A stretch of DNA of 6,818 nt, taken from JBBIRT01 sp037441725 (GTDB lineage Bacteria; Desulfobacterota; BSN033; UBA1163). A program made the position numbers and the translations under genes. The DNA lies in assembly GCA_037441725.1 (NCBI GenBank), contig JBBIRT010000159.1:1-6818 (forward strand). Reading direction: 5' to 3'. This document shows positions 1 through 6,284 of this stretch, piece by piece (the stretch's first letter is position 1; every line of letters begins with the position of its first letter). The notes beneath the pieces were generated by a model, which was given only the letters and a program-made list of their open reading frames with translations, searched no databases and was not told the origin of the DNA.

Positions 1-75
1 TGCAAGGCGATAAATCGTTCGTACATGGACGCTCAAATATTCCGCTGCTTCCCGAGGGGTCATGATCTCTTTCAT
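1..75 (-). CDS. Excisionase-family helix-turn-helix DNA-binding protein (partial, runs off left edge)
   Basis: Only the first 25 codons are in the window. They begin at ATG 75-73 and read MKEIMTPREAAEYL, then SVHVRTIYRLA. This is the start of the MerR-like/excisionase HTH (HTH_17 type), where the 'T..EAAEYL.V...TIYRL' pattern forms helix 1, the turn and the recognition helix. Such proteins are usually about 60-80 residues of DNA-binding domain, sometimes fused to more, so the full length here is unknown. A GGAG at 83-86, inside the end of the upstream kinase gene, sits 7 nt from this ATG; a second ATG at codon 5 is less well placed. The gap to the kinase stop codon is 4 nt, which implies one transcript and probably translational coupling. 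The family name covers phage excisionases and many small chromosomal regulators. Nothing else phage-like is seen, so I infer a transcriptional or accessory DNA-binding role rather than a recombination one. Confidence 0.75.
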   Translation of the reverse strand, partial: MKEIMTPREAAEYLSVHVRTIYRLA

Positions 76-79
76 AGAC

Positions 80-2737
80 TCACTCCATTCCTTTGTCGAG
101 TACCTCTCTCACCTTTTGTAAAAGGGACCTGGGTGAGAAAGGCTTTTGTAATATATTAGTTCCGGGAATTAACACCCCTAAGTGGACAATGGCATTGTCA
201 GTATAGCCCGAGGTGTAGAGGACTTTTATGTTTGGCTGGAGGGACTTCAGTTGATCTGCTAACTCTTTTCCATTCATTCGGGGCATGACTACATCCGTAA
301 ACAGGAGGTCTATCGTCCTCCCAGGATTTTCCTTGACCCTCTGGAGTGCCTCTTCACCATTCGAAGCCACCAATAGGGTATAACCATGATGTTGCAAGAT
401 TCGTTGGGCAAGATTTTGCACAGAGAGATCATCCTCCACCAATAGGATGGTTTCTTTCCCTGCGGGCAAAACATCCATCTCCTCCCTCCGTGAAAAAGTA
501 TCTAATGTCTCTTCAATTCTCGGCAGGTAAATCTTAAAAGTGGTTCCATGGTTCGGTTCACTATAGGCAAAGATGTTTCCACCACTCTGGGTCACAATCC
601 CATAAACGGTTGATAGTCCTAACCCTGTCCCTCTCTCTTTTGTCGTATAAAAAGGCTCGAAGGCCTTTTCCAATACCTCCTGACTCATTCCAACCCCTGT
701 GTCTGTGATTGCTAACATGACGTATTGGCCAGGACGCATTCCGATATGGGTTTTGGTATATTCAAAGTCTATTTCGATATTGAGTGTCTCAATGATAAAT
801 TTTCCTCCTGTGGGCATCGCATCCTTTGCATTTACCGCAAGGTTGAGGATGACCTGCTCGAGCTGCCCAGGATCAATCTTAACCCTCCATAGATCATCGG
901 CCAGGTAGAGGACCATTTCGATATCCTCACCTATGATCCTTCGAAGCATCTTATCCAAGTCTCTTAAAATGGAATTCAAATCAAGGACTTTGGGTTCTAA
1001 GATTTGTTTACGGCTGAAGGCTAATAGCTGTCGGGTCAGGCTGGATGCACGATCAGTCGCCATTTGAATCTCTCGGATGTTTTCTCGAAGGGGATCATTT
1101 TCTTTGATCTCATAAAGGGAAAGTTGACTATAGCCCTTGATGATGGTCATAAGATTATTAAAATCATGGGCAATTCCTCCTGCCAGCCGACCAATAGCCT
1201 CCATCTTCTGGGAGTGACGAAGTTGTTCTTGGAGTTGATTCTTCTGTGCCTCTGACCTTTCGTGTTCAGCAAAAAGTTGAGCATTGGCAATGGCCCCTGC
1301 AATCTGTTGACCGATTCGTTCAGCAAGCCTTAAATCTTCTGCTGAATAGAGGTTTGGTTTTTTTGAGAATAGATGAAGCGTCCCAATCACCCTGTCTCTT
1401 GAGATTAAAGGAGTTAATATCATTGATCGTATGCCGGACCGAAAGGCGTTTAAAAGGATTGGATAATTGTTAACCATCTCATCCTCATCTTCAGTCTGGA
1501 TGAGAATGCCTGATCGTTTGGATTGAAGGATATCAAAGAGATGGGTTAAGGGAAATACATCATCTTTATTCCGTCCTTGTATCTCAATTCCATGGACATA
1601 GGCAATTCTGAAGGTTTTTTCTTTCTGATTAATGGTGACAATTGAAATCTGATCAAAAGGAATCAGTTTTTGGGCCTCTTCAGCGAATTGTTCATAGACC
1701 TCATCAATATTTAGGGTTGAACTGATGATCCGTCCAATCTTGGCAATGACTTCATTTTCTTTGGCCATCTTTTGGGTGGCCTCTTCATTTTTCTTCAGTG
1801 CCTCTTCTATCTGTTTAAGTCCAGTAATATCCTGATTGGCACCGATGAATCTCAGGATGTTTCCAGCATCATCTCTCAATATCCTGATTCGAGCTGCAAT
1901 ATGACGGATTTCTCCGTCCCGCCGAATAATGCGGTGTTCGATGTAGATGAGTTGATCCTGCTCGGTACTTTTTTCCGATTTATCTTTAGTCTGCAGATAA
2001 AGAGGCATATCCTCAGGGTAGAAGAAGCGATCAGCATATTCCTTCCACGCCATTCGATATCCCCCTTCTTTCTCGGCTGTGGTCCCATAAAGGGCGTAAA
2101 AGGGATCATTGAAGATGAATTCTTGAGTATTAAAATCAAATTCCCAGTAAGCGATATGAGCCATGTCCATTGCATCCAGAAGAAGCATTTGTGTGTTTTG
2201 GAGCTTTGATTCGACCTTTTTCCGTTCATGGATTTCGACCTGTAAGGCCCTGTTTGTTTGAAGAAGTTCTGCCACTCTTTCCTCAATCCGGATTTCAAGT
2301 TCTTCCTTGGTCTTTCGAAGTTCCTCCTCGATCCGTTTTTGTTCAGAGATATCCACATTGACCTCAGCCACCAACCATTCTCCATCACTATTTTGGAAAG
2401 GGATGGTCGTAACCTGGATCGGTCGATTCTCCTCCTTTACCAATTTTCCTTCGGTAATCACAGGGGATTTGGTCTCGAGGGCTTTTGGGATTCCACATTC
2501 AGGGCATACATCTTTTCTACCCCTGAAAAATTCATAGCATTTTTTCCCGGTAGGATCTCCATATCTTTTTGCCCACTCTGTATTGATATATCGAATATTA
2601 AATTCAGAATCGATGATATCGAGACCTGTCTTTGTTACCCCCAGAATAAATTCCATTTGTTGAATGATGGCTTTTAAATCTCTAGTGGTACCCTTTTTAG
2701 AATCCATCCTCATCCTATTTGTTGAGAGGGTCATCAT
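80..2737 (-). CDS. Cytosolic hybrid sensor histidine kinase, PAS-PAS-GAF-HisKA-HATPase-REC
   Basis: Signalling kinase of 885 residues counted from the chosen ATG (2735-2737). Order: PAS 1 (about 20-132) with cysteines C67, C78 and C81; a charged coiled coil (about 132-185); PAS 2 with PAC-like end (about 186-308, ending 'GANQDIT'); a second short coil; GAF (about 337-489); HisKA (about 510-577) with phospho-acceptor H524 in GGIAHDFNNL; HATPase with N632/N636, DTGVGM at 679-684, FEPFYTTK and GTGLGLS at 703-709; REC (about 763-881) with acidic E768/D769/D770, phospho-acceptor D815 in FTDVVMP, T842 and K865. All catalytic motifs are intact. No membrane segment or signal peptide is visible, so it should sense a cytoplasmic cue. 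The frame can be extended upstream to a TTG at 2759-2761, but that codon has no Shine-Dalgarno, whereas ATG 2737 follows GGAAGAAGGG by 6 nt. The H-box is of the NtrB-like type common in deltaproteobacteria. The signal and downstream partner cannot be read; the attached REC may act as an internal regulator or phosphorelay step. Confidence 0.93.
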   Translation of the reverse strand: MMTLSTNRMRMDSKKGTTRDLKAIIQQMEFILGVTKTGLDIIDSEFNIRYINTEWAKRYGDPTGKKCYEFFRGRKDVCPECGIPKALETKSPVITEGKLVKEENRPIQVTTIPFQNSDGEWLVAEVNVDISEQKRIEEELRKTKEELEIRIEERVAELLQTNRALQVEIHERKKVESKLQNTQMLLLDAMDMAHIAYWEFDFNTQEFIFNDPFYALYGTTAEKEGGYRMAWKEYADRFFYPEDMPLYLQTKDKSEKSTEQDQLIYIEHRIIRRDGEIRHIAARIRILRDDAGNILRFIGANQDITGLKQIEEALKKNEEATQKMAKENEVIAKIGRIISSTLNIDEVYEQFAEEAQKLIPFDQISIVTINQKEKTFRIAYVHGIEIQGRNKDDVFPLTHLFDILQSKRSGILIQTEDEDEMVNNYPILLNAFRSGIRSMILTPLISRDRVIGTLHLFSKKPNLYSAEDLRLAERIGQQIAGAIANAQLFAEHERSEAQKNQLQEQLRHSQKMEAIGRLAGGIAHDFNNLMTIIKGYSQLSLYEIKENDPLRENIREIQMATDRASSLTRQLLAFSRKQILEPKVLDLNSILRDLDKMLRRIIGEDIEMVLYLADDLWRVKIDPGQLEQVILNLAVNAKDAMPTGGKFIIETLNIEIDFEYTKTHIGMRPGQYVMLAITDTGVGMSQEVLEKAFEPFYTTKERGTGLGLSTVYGIVTQSGGNIFAYSEPNHGTTFKIYLPRIEETLDTFSRREEMDVLPAGKETILLVEDDLSVQNLAQRILQHHGYTLLVASNGEEALQRVKENPGRTIDLLFTDVVMPRMNGKELADQLKSLQPNIKVLYTSGYTDNAIVHLGVLIPGTNILQKPFSPRSLLQKVREVLDKGME

Positions 2738-2743
2738 GGGTTT

Positions 2744-2753
2744 CCCTTCTTCC
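2744..2753 (-). promoter_or_regulatory. Ribosome binding site that fixes the kinase start
   Basis: On the minus strand the purine stretch GGAAGAAGGG lies 6 nt before ATG 2737 and 9 nt before a second ATG at 2734. It lies inside the coding region of the longer TTG-started reading, so it argues for the shorter protein. Confidence 0.6.
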
Positions 2754-2778
2754 AATAACAATTGGGGAAAATTTAATC

Positions 2779-2809
2779 ATTATATCGGTTTTTAATCCTT
2801 TAGAGACAA
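2779..2809 (-). promoter_or_regulatory. Candidate sigma70-type promoter of the kinase gene
   Basis: Minus strand TTGTCT (2804-2809), 19-nt spacer, then a perfect TATAAT (2779-2784). Transcription would start near 2772, leaving a leader of about 35 nt before ATG 2737. The -10 box is ideal. The -35 box is partial and the spacer is longer than the optimal 17, which would fit a weak or activator-dependent promoter. The flanking DNA is AT-rich, so a chance match is possible. Confidence 0.5.
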
Positions 2810-2845
2810 TAAAATCCTAAGAAATTTTTTAATAGCAATTTTTAT

Positions 2846-2881
2846 TCCAGAATATTCATTATTTTCATGAAATATTCAGGA
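2846..2881. repeat. AT-rich inverted repeat containing a 20-bp-spaced direct repeat
   Basis: The left arm TCCAGAATATTCAT and the right arm ATGAAATATTCAGGA pair around a 7-nt centre, with one bulged base and one mismatch. The same element contains the 8-mer AATATTCA twice in direct orientation (2851-2858 and 2871-2878), 20 bp apart, i.e. about two helical turns. It lies about 90 bp upstream of the predicted kinase transcription start. No T-run follows on either strand, so it does not look like a terminator; an operator or activator site is the more natural reading. It occupies part of the 258-bp AT-rich gap 2762-3019, in which I see no convincing gene or terminator. Confidence 0.4.
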
Positions 2882-3019
2882 TAATTGTGAAGCTTTTGTT
2901 TTTTAAGAATTTTTTAGATATGTTTAGATTTGGAAAAATGGATAGGGTAAGGAAAAGAATAATCAGGAAGGATCAATTCATGAAAAATTTTCTTTTAAAG
3001 GTACAATTTTGAACAAATT

Positions 3020-3688
3020 TTATCTCATTCCCCTTAAGACCAAATCTCTTCCTCTTTCCAGATGATTTCGGACAAGCCTCTCCACTAACCTGGGATTCTT
3101 TTTCTCGATCGCCTTTAGGATGTTTCGATGATCTGCAATGGAGGCCTTAAAACCCGCAGAGAATGGATGCAAGGCAAACCGATAACTATAGAAAAAATCA
3201 TGATAGTAATTGAGCAGTTCGATCAATCTCTTACTCTTTGAGGACTTGTAAAGGGTTTCATGAAAATCGGTATGAACCTGGATAATCTTTTCATCGTCAC
3301 CACTGTCGATGGATTTTTCCAATTCTTCCACTTTTTTTCCGAGGAGAGCAATTTTATCTGAGGTGATATGGAGAGTGGCTAAATAAGCTGCATAACTCTC
3401 AAGGGCACATCGAATTCCATAAATCTCTTCGATATCTTCTTTCGTAAATTCCCTGACGGCAAACCCTCCTTTGGGAAGTCGCATTACCAGGTCGTCCCTT
3501 TCAAGTTTATTGAAGGCCTCTCTGACAGGGGTTCGACTGATCCCTACCTGACCTGCTACCTGTTCTTCAATCAGGCGCTGACCTGGTTTTAGTTTTCCAC
3601 TGAGGATAGATTTCTTGAGGGATTGGTAGACCTCTTCTCTTAATGACCTCTTTTGGGGAGTGCGAAGAGCTCCGAATGATGTCCTCAT
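3020..3688 (-). CDS. GntR-family transcriptional regulator, FadR/FCD subfamily
   Basis: DNA-binding regulator of 222 residues, normal length for the subfamily. Residues about 15-80 form the GntR winged helix, with the recognition segment ISRTPVREAFNKLERDDLV (50-68) followed by the wing 'LPKGGFAVREF'. Residues about 85-215 are the all-helical FCD effector domain; H143 in DFHETLY, H187 in DHRNIL and H209 in NHLERGRD match the metal-binding histidines of the fold. The position four before H143, often Asp or Asn, is His139 here. FCD regulators bind small carboxylates or acyl-CoA-like effectors and usually repress neighbouring catabolic genes. ATG 3688 is preceded by GGGAGG (3694-3699) at 5 nt, a strong start. 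The gene is divergent from the acyl-CoA synthetase at 3883, so control of that gene and of itself is likely by position. The effector cannot be predicted. No clear terminator follows the stop, and read-through into the kinase gene 282 bp downstream is possible. Confidence 0.93.
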   Translation of the reverse strand: MRTSFGALRTPQKRSLREEVYQSLKKSILSGKLKPGQRLIEEQVAGQVGISRTPVREAFNKLERDDLVMRLPKGGFAVREFTKEDIEEIYGIRCALESYAAYLATLHITSDKIALLGKKVEELEKSIDSGDDEKIIQVHTDFHETLYKSSKSKRLIELLNYYHDFFYSYRFALHPFSAGFKASIADHRNILKAIEKKNPRLVERLVRNHLERGRDLVLRGMR

Positions 3689-3706
3689 ATGATCCTCCCG
3701 AATTTT

Positions 3707-3716
3707 TTGTATACGA
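3707..3716. promoter_or_regulatory. GTATAC-centred palindrome in the regulator leader, candidate autoregulatory operator
   Basis: TTGTATACGA is a GTATAC core with one imperfect flanking pair. It falls roughly 12-21 bp downstream of the predicted transcription start of the GntR gene and just before its Shine-Dalgarno, a position where a bound repressor would block transcription. GntR-family operators are short palindromes of this kind; that this regulator binds here is inference. Confidence 0.35.
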
Positions 3717-3734
3717 TATTCAAAGCATATTTCA

Positions 3735-3763
3735 CTTATATTCTATGGATTTAACCTTGTCAA
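3735..3763 (-). promoter_or_regulatory. Strong sigma70-type promoter of the GntR regulator
   Basis: Minus strand TTGACA (3758-3763), exactly 17 nt, then TATAAG (3735-3740): a perfect -35 and 5 of 6 in the -10. The predicted start is near 3728, giving a leader of about 40 nt that contains the GTATAC palindrome. Confidence 0.7.
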
Positions 3764-3777
3764 GTCTTTTCTTGTTC

Positions 3778-3800
3778 AGTAAGAAGTTACTTTGCGCAAA
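3778..3800. repeat. Adjacent palindromes between the divergent promoters
   Basis: AGTAA-GAAG-TTACT (3778-3791) is an inverted repeat with perfect 5-bp arms, and TTTGCGCAAA (3791-3800) is a perfect 10-bp palindrome touching it. They lie between the two outward-facing promoters, the second about 52 bp upstream of the predicted ligase transcription start. Their placement suits binding of a dimeric regulator; which protein binds is unknown. Confidence 0.4.
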
Positions 3801-3811
3801 ATCATGGGTTA

Positions 3812-3841
3812 TTGACAAATGGTCCAATAGAAAGGTAAATT
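3812..3841 (+). promoter_or_regulatory. Candidate promoter of the acyl-CoA synthetase gene
   Basis: TTGACA (3812-3817), 18-nt spacer, TAAATT (3836-3841; 4 of 6 to consensus). The start would fall near 3848, about 35 nt before the ATG. The perfect -35 with a weak -10 suggests a regulated promoter. The -10 overlaps a small GTAAA/TTTAC dyad (3835-3850). Confidence 0.5.
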
Positions 3842-3858
3842 ACGTTTTACTTATTAAA

Positions 3859-3870
3859 CCTACGAGTAGG
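3859..3870. repeat. CCTAC/GTAGG dyad overlapping the ligase ribosome binding site
   Basis: CCTACGAGTAGG has perfect 5-bp arms around a GA centre and ends in the first two G of the Shine-Dalgarno. It may be a repressor site just downstream of the transcription start. As RNA, the 2-nt loop is too tight for a stable 5-bp hairpin. Confidence 0.25.
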
Positions 3871-3875
3871 GGGAG
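3869..3875 (+). promoter_or_regulatory. Ribosome binding site that fixes the acyl-CoA synthetase start
   Basis: GGGGGAG lies 7 nt before ATG 3883-3885. This places the start 80 codons inside the longest open frame, which begins at 3643 within the divergent regulator gene. Confidence 0.7.
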
Positions 3876-3882
3876 CCATCCA

Positions 3883-5490
3883 ATGAGAGAAAGGTTAGTC
3901 TTAAGAGAATTGTGTCGATATTCTATAGGCACCTGGGCTGATATCATTTATCGAAATGCCCTCCTTTATCCCGAAGAAGAAGCCTTTATCTATGCCCAAG
4001 AGAGGATTACTTTTTCCCAATTTAATTCGAGGGTCAATCGGTTGATTAATGCCCTTCATTCCCTTGGGGTAAAGAAGGGGGATGGGATTGGGATCTTTTC
4101 CTGGAATTGTCCTGAATATTGTGATGTCTATGGAGCCGCCATGAAAGGTGGATTTATTATCTCACCGTTGAATCCGAGATTACAGGCAAAAGAGTTAGAT
4201 TATCTCATCAATTATTCAGAAATCAGCACCCTTTTTATAGGTCGGGAATTGATGGGAATGGTGGACCGACTCCGAGATCATTTCCCTAAGGTAAAAAATT
4301 ATATCTCCTTTGAGTCTTCTGGCCCCAATACCATTTCTTATTATGACCTCCTATCTGCCCATTCAGAAGAAGAGCCAGATGTCCTGGTGAAAGAAGAGGA
4401 TCCTTTCCTTATCTTTTATACAAGTGGGACCACGGGTACCCCCCGCGGTGCCCTGTACACAGAGGGCCGGAATATTGAAAATACTCGAACAAAAGCGATC
4501 CAGATGGGGGTGGCTATTGGAGACAAGCATATCATGATCTTACCCCTTTTTCATATTGGTGGATACAGCCATTTCTGGGCATTCTTCTATGTAGGGGCAA
4601 GCAATGTGATTATGGCACAGAGATCCTTTGATGCGGAAGCCACGCTTCGTGCCATTGAGGAAGAAAAGGCCACGGACGTCCATATTGTCCCTACCCAGTT
4701 AGTGACCATCTTGAATCTCCCTGATATTGAGAAATACGATTTAAGTCATCTCAAAAGGATTTGGTATGCTGCCTCCCCCATGCCAGTAGAATTATTAAAA
4801 AGAGGGATGAAAAAATTTGGATCAATTTTTATGCAAGGATACGGGCAGTCAGAATCAGGGCCAGAGATTACCTTTATGCCTAAAAAGTTTCATCAAGTCT
4901 TGGATAAGTCTCAAGAGGAGCAGAAGATATTGGCCTCCTGTGGGCAACCTTCATTGGGGGTCCATGTAAGGATTGTGGATGAAAAGGATCAGGATGTTCT
5001 CCCTTATGTGGTGGGAGAGATCATTCTGCAGAGCAAGGCCATCATGGTAGGATATTGGCATAAAGCGGATGAAACCCGTGAGGTCATGGTGAATCAGTGG
5101 CTTCACACGGGGGATATGGGGTATTATGATCAAAAAGGGAATATCTATATTGTTGATCGGAAAAAGGATATGATCATTTCAGGGGGAGAAAATGTTTATC
5201 CCCGGGAAATAGAAGAAGTCCTCTACCAGCATCCAGCCATCTTAGAGGCAGCCGTCATTGGTGTTCCAGATGAGGTATGGATCGAAAGGGTCCATGCACT
5301 GGTTGTTTTAAGAAAAGGAGCAGAGGTCACCGCAGATGAGATTATCGAATTCTGTAAACAGCGGTTGGCGAGATATAAGGCTCCCAAATCGGTTGAATTC
5401 ATCGAGGCCTTACCAAAGAATCCCCAGGGTAAAATTTTGAAGAGAGAGCTCAAGAAGAAATATTGGGAAAAATCAGAAAAAAATATTTAA
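3883..5490 (+). CDS. AMP-forming acyl-CoA synthetase / CoA ligase (ANL superfamily)
   Basis: Cytosolic enzyme of 535 residues that activates a carboxylic acid with ATP to an acyl-adenylate and then forms the CoA thioester. Motifs in order: the P-loop YTSGTTGTPRG (179-189), the adenine-binding GYGQSESGP (319-327, YGxTE position), HTGD (408-411), the hinge region DRKKDMIISGGENVYPREIE (425-444) and the catalytic lysine K517 in NPQGKILK (513-520). Length and motif spacing are normal and all catalytic residues are present. Arg188 replaces the commoner Lys of the P-loop, a change the family tolerates. The open frame continues upstream to 3643, but that part overlaps the divergent regulator gene and its promoter and reads as non-family sequence, so ATG 3883 is preferred. 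The substrate is not readable: fatty, branched-chain or aromatic acids are all possible, and FadD or benzoate-ligase names would be guesses. Control by the adjacent FCD regulator is likely. The 3' end meets the convergent DUF434 gene with a 2-bp gap. Confidence 0.93.
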   Translation: MRERLVLRELCRYSIGTWADIIYRNALLYPEEEAFIYAQERITFSQFNSRVNRLINALHSLGVKKGDGIGIFSWNCPEYCDVYGAAMKGGFIISPLNPRLQAKELDYLINYSEISTLFIGRELMGMVDRLRDHFPKVKNYISFESSGPNTISYYDLLSAHSEEEPDVLVKEEDPFLIFYTSGTTGTPRGALYTEGRNIENTRTKAIQMGVAIGDKHIMILPLFHIGGYSHFWAFFYVGASNVIMAQRSFDAEATLRAIEEEKATDVHIVPTQLVTILNLPDIEKYDLSHLKRIWYAASPMPVELLKRGMKKFGSIFMQGYGQSESGPEITFMPKKFHQVLDKSQEEQKILASCGQPSLGVHVRIVDEKDQDVLPYVVGEIILQSKAIMVGYWHKADETREVMVNQWLHTGDMGYYDQKGNIYIVDRKKDMIISGGENVYPREIEEVLYQHPAILEAAVIGVPDEVWIERVHALVVLRKGAEVTADEIIEFCKQRLARYKAPKSVEFIEALPKNPQGKILKRELKKKYWEKSEKNI

Positions 5491-5492
5491 AC

Positions 5493-6185
5493 CTAAACCG
5501 GAGAGGCGATCTCCTGCTTTCTGGAGAATCGAATCACCGAGTCTGTCATGCCTGTTTGTTTTAAAATATAACCTGCCAAATCAAACACCTTTTTTGATTG
5601 ATCAACGATGGCCGTGTCACTCGTGGCTACCACCCCTGAAAATCCAATCAGAATCTTTTCAGGGACTTTAACAGCGATAGCCTCCCCAGAAATCCTCTCC
5701 TTATTGAAGGCGTTTTTTACCTCCTGAGCCAATCTTCCACTCATACTGATCGGAGCATCAAAAAGAATAAGAGTGTGGTTTGGCTTTATCCTCTTTATAG
5801 CTTGAATGATCAGGGAAAGGGCTTTCTGGGTGACCTCTGATTTTTTAAAACTCCCCGAGAGACCTGAGATGTCACGAACAAAACCATCATCTCCAAGAAT
5901 AAGGGGTCGGCCGGTTAGGCCTGCTTCTATGGTAATCAGAACATTATGACCATCAATGGCAAGATCATGGTTAAGAATTTTTTTAGGAGGGATCCTCTTT
6001 TTCTTTCTCGAGGTTGCATCGAAGTCTGAAAAGACTCCCCGGTGAAGAAGATGCCTTTCAGCCGAAGTGAGGGCATATCGATTTCCAACAAGCTCTAAGG
6101 AAGCCTTTCTCGGATAACCTCGATTCAGAAGATATCGAAAATCAGCCGATACGTCCTGTAAAATTTTTAGTTTTGAAATTTCCAT
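5493..6185 (-). CDS. DUF434/DUF5616-like protein, possible PIN/NYN-like fold
   Basis: Protein of 230 residues of unknown function. Residues about 5-56 resemble DUF434: DFRYLLNRGYPRKASLELVG, then 'NRYALTSAERHLLHRGVFS'. A basic linker follows (59-69, RKKKRIPPKK). Residues about 72-215 resemble DUF5616, with AIDGHNVLIT (76-85), DDGFVRDISG (99-108), LFDAPISMSGR (141-151) and VATSDTAIVDQ (186-196). I recognise the pair from archaeal and some anaerobic bacterial proteins. The pattern of Asp-Gly-His-Asn at the end of a first strand, an internal DxPxSxSG and a late TSDxxIxD resembles the acidic site of PIN/NYN-like ribonucleases; that link is my inference, not an established function. No signal peptide or membrane segment is seen, so it should be cytosolic. 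ATG 6185 follows AAGGG by 8 nt. It lies 99 bp downstream of the permease gene on the same strand and is probably co-transcribed with it; only a weak promoter-like match is seen in between. Confidence 0.8.
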   Translation of the reverse strand: MEISKLKILQDVSADFRYLLNRGYPRKASLELVGNRYALTSAERHLLHRGVFSDFDATSRKKKRIPPKKILNHDLAIDGHNVLITIEAGLTGRPLILGDDGFVRDISGLSGSFKKSEVTQKALSLIIQAIKRIKPNHTLILFDAPISMSGRLAQEVKNAFNKERISGEAIAVKVPEKILIGFSGVVATSDTAIVDQSKKVFDLAGYILKQTGMTDSVIRFSRKQEIASPV

Positions 6186-6284
6186 GAAATTATCCCTTGC
6201 CTTGATCGTTTGAGATATTGAGGGAACATTCCAAAAGGCAAGATCAATGGTTTGACCTGAATTTGATTAAAGGGAGTTAGAAAG

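Noticed and set aside
1..75. Phage or integrative element suggested by the excisionase-like HTH
   Set aside because: No integrase, attachment-site repeat, tRNA or other mobile gene is visible, and this HTH type is common in chromosomal genes.
1772..2209. 145-codon open frame on the plus strand opposite the kinase gene
   Set aside because: It lies wholly antisense to the PAS 2 and GAF coding region, has no recognisable protein family, and its composition follows the complementary reading of the kinase. The same holds for the plus-strand frame at 2258-2677 and the minus-strand frame at 1876-2388.
2920..3012. 30-codon, very basic plus-strand open frame in the AT-rich gap (MFRFGKMDRV...)
   Set aside because: There is no Shine-Dalgarno before its ATG and no convincing promoter, and lysine/arginine-rich reading is expected from purine-rich DNA. 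It also reads against both neighbouring genes.
2762..3019. Possible intrinsic terminator for the GntR gene
   Set aside because: Several A/T runs occur, but no GC-containing stem directly followed by a T-run was found on the minus strand. The dyad at 2846-2881 lacks a T-run.
6205..6245. Promoter-like TTGCCT-18-TATCTC before the DUF434 gene
   Set aside because: Both boxes are weak, and the gene is close behind the permease on the same strand, so co-transcription is simpler.
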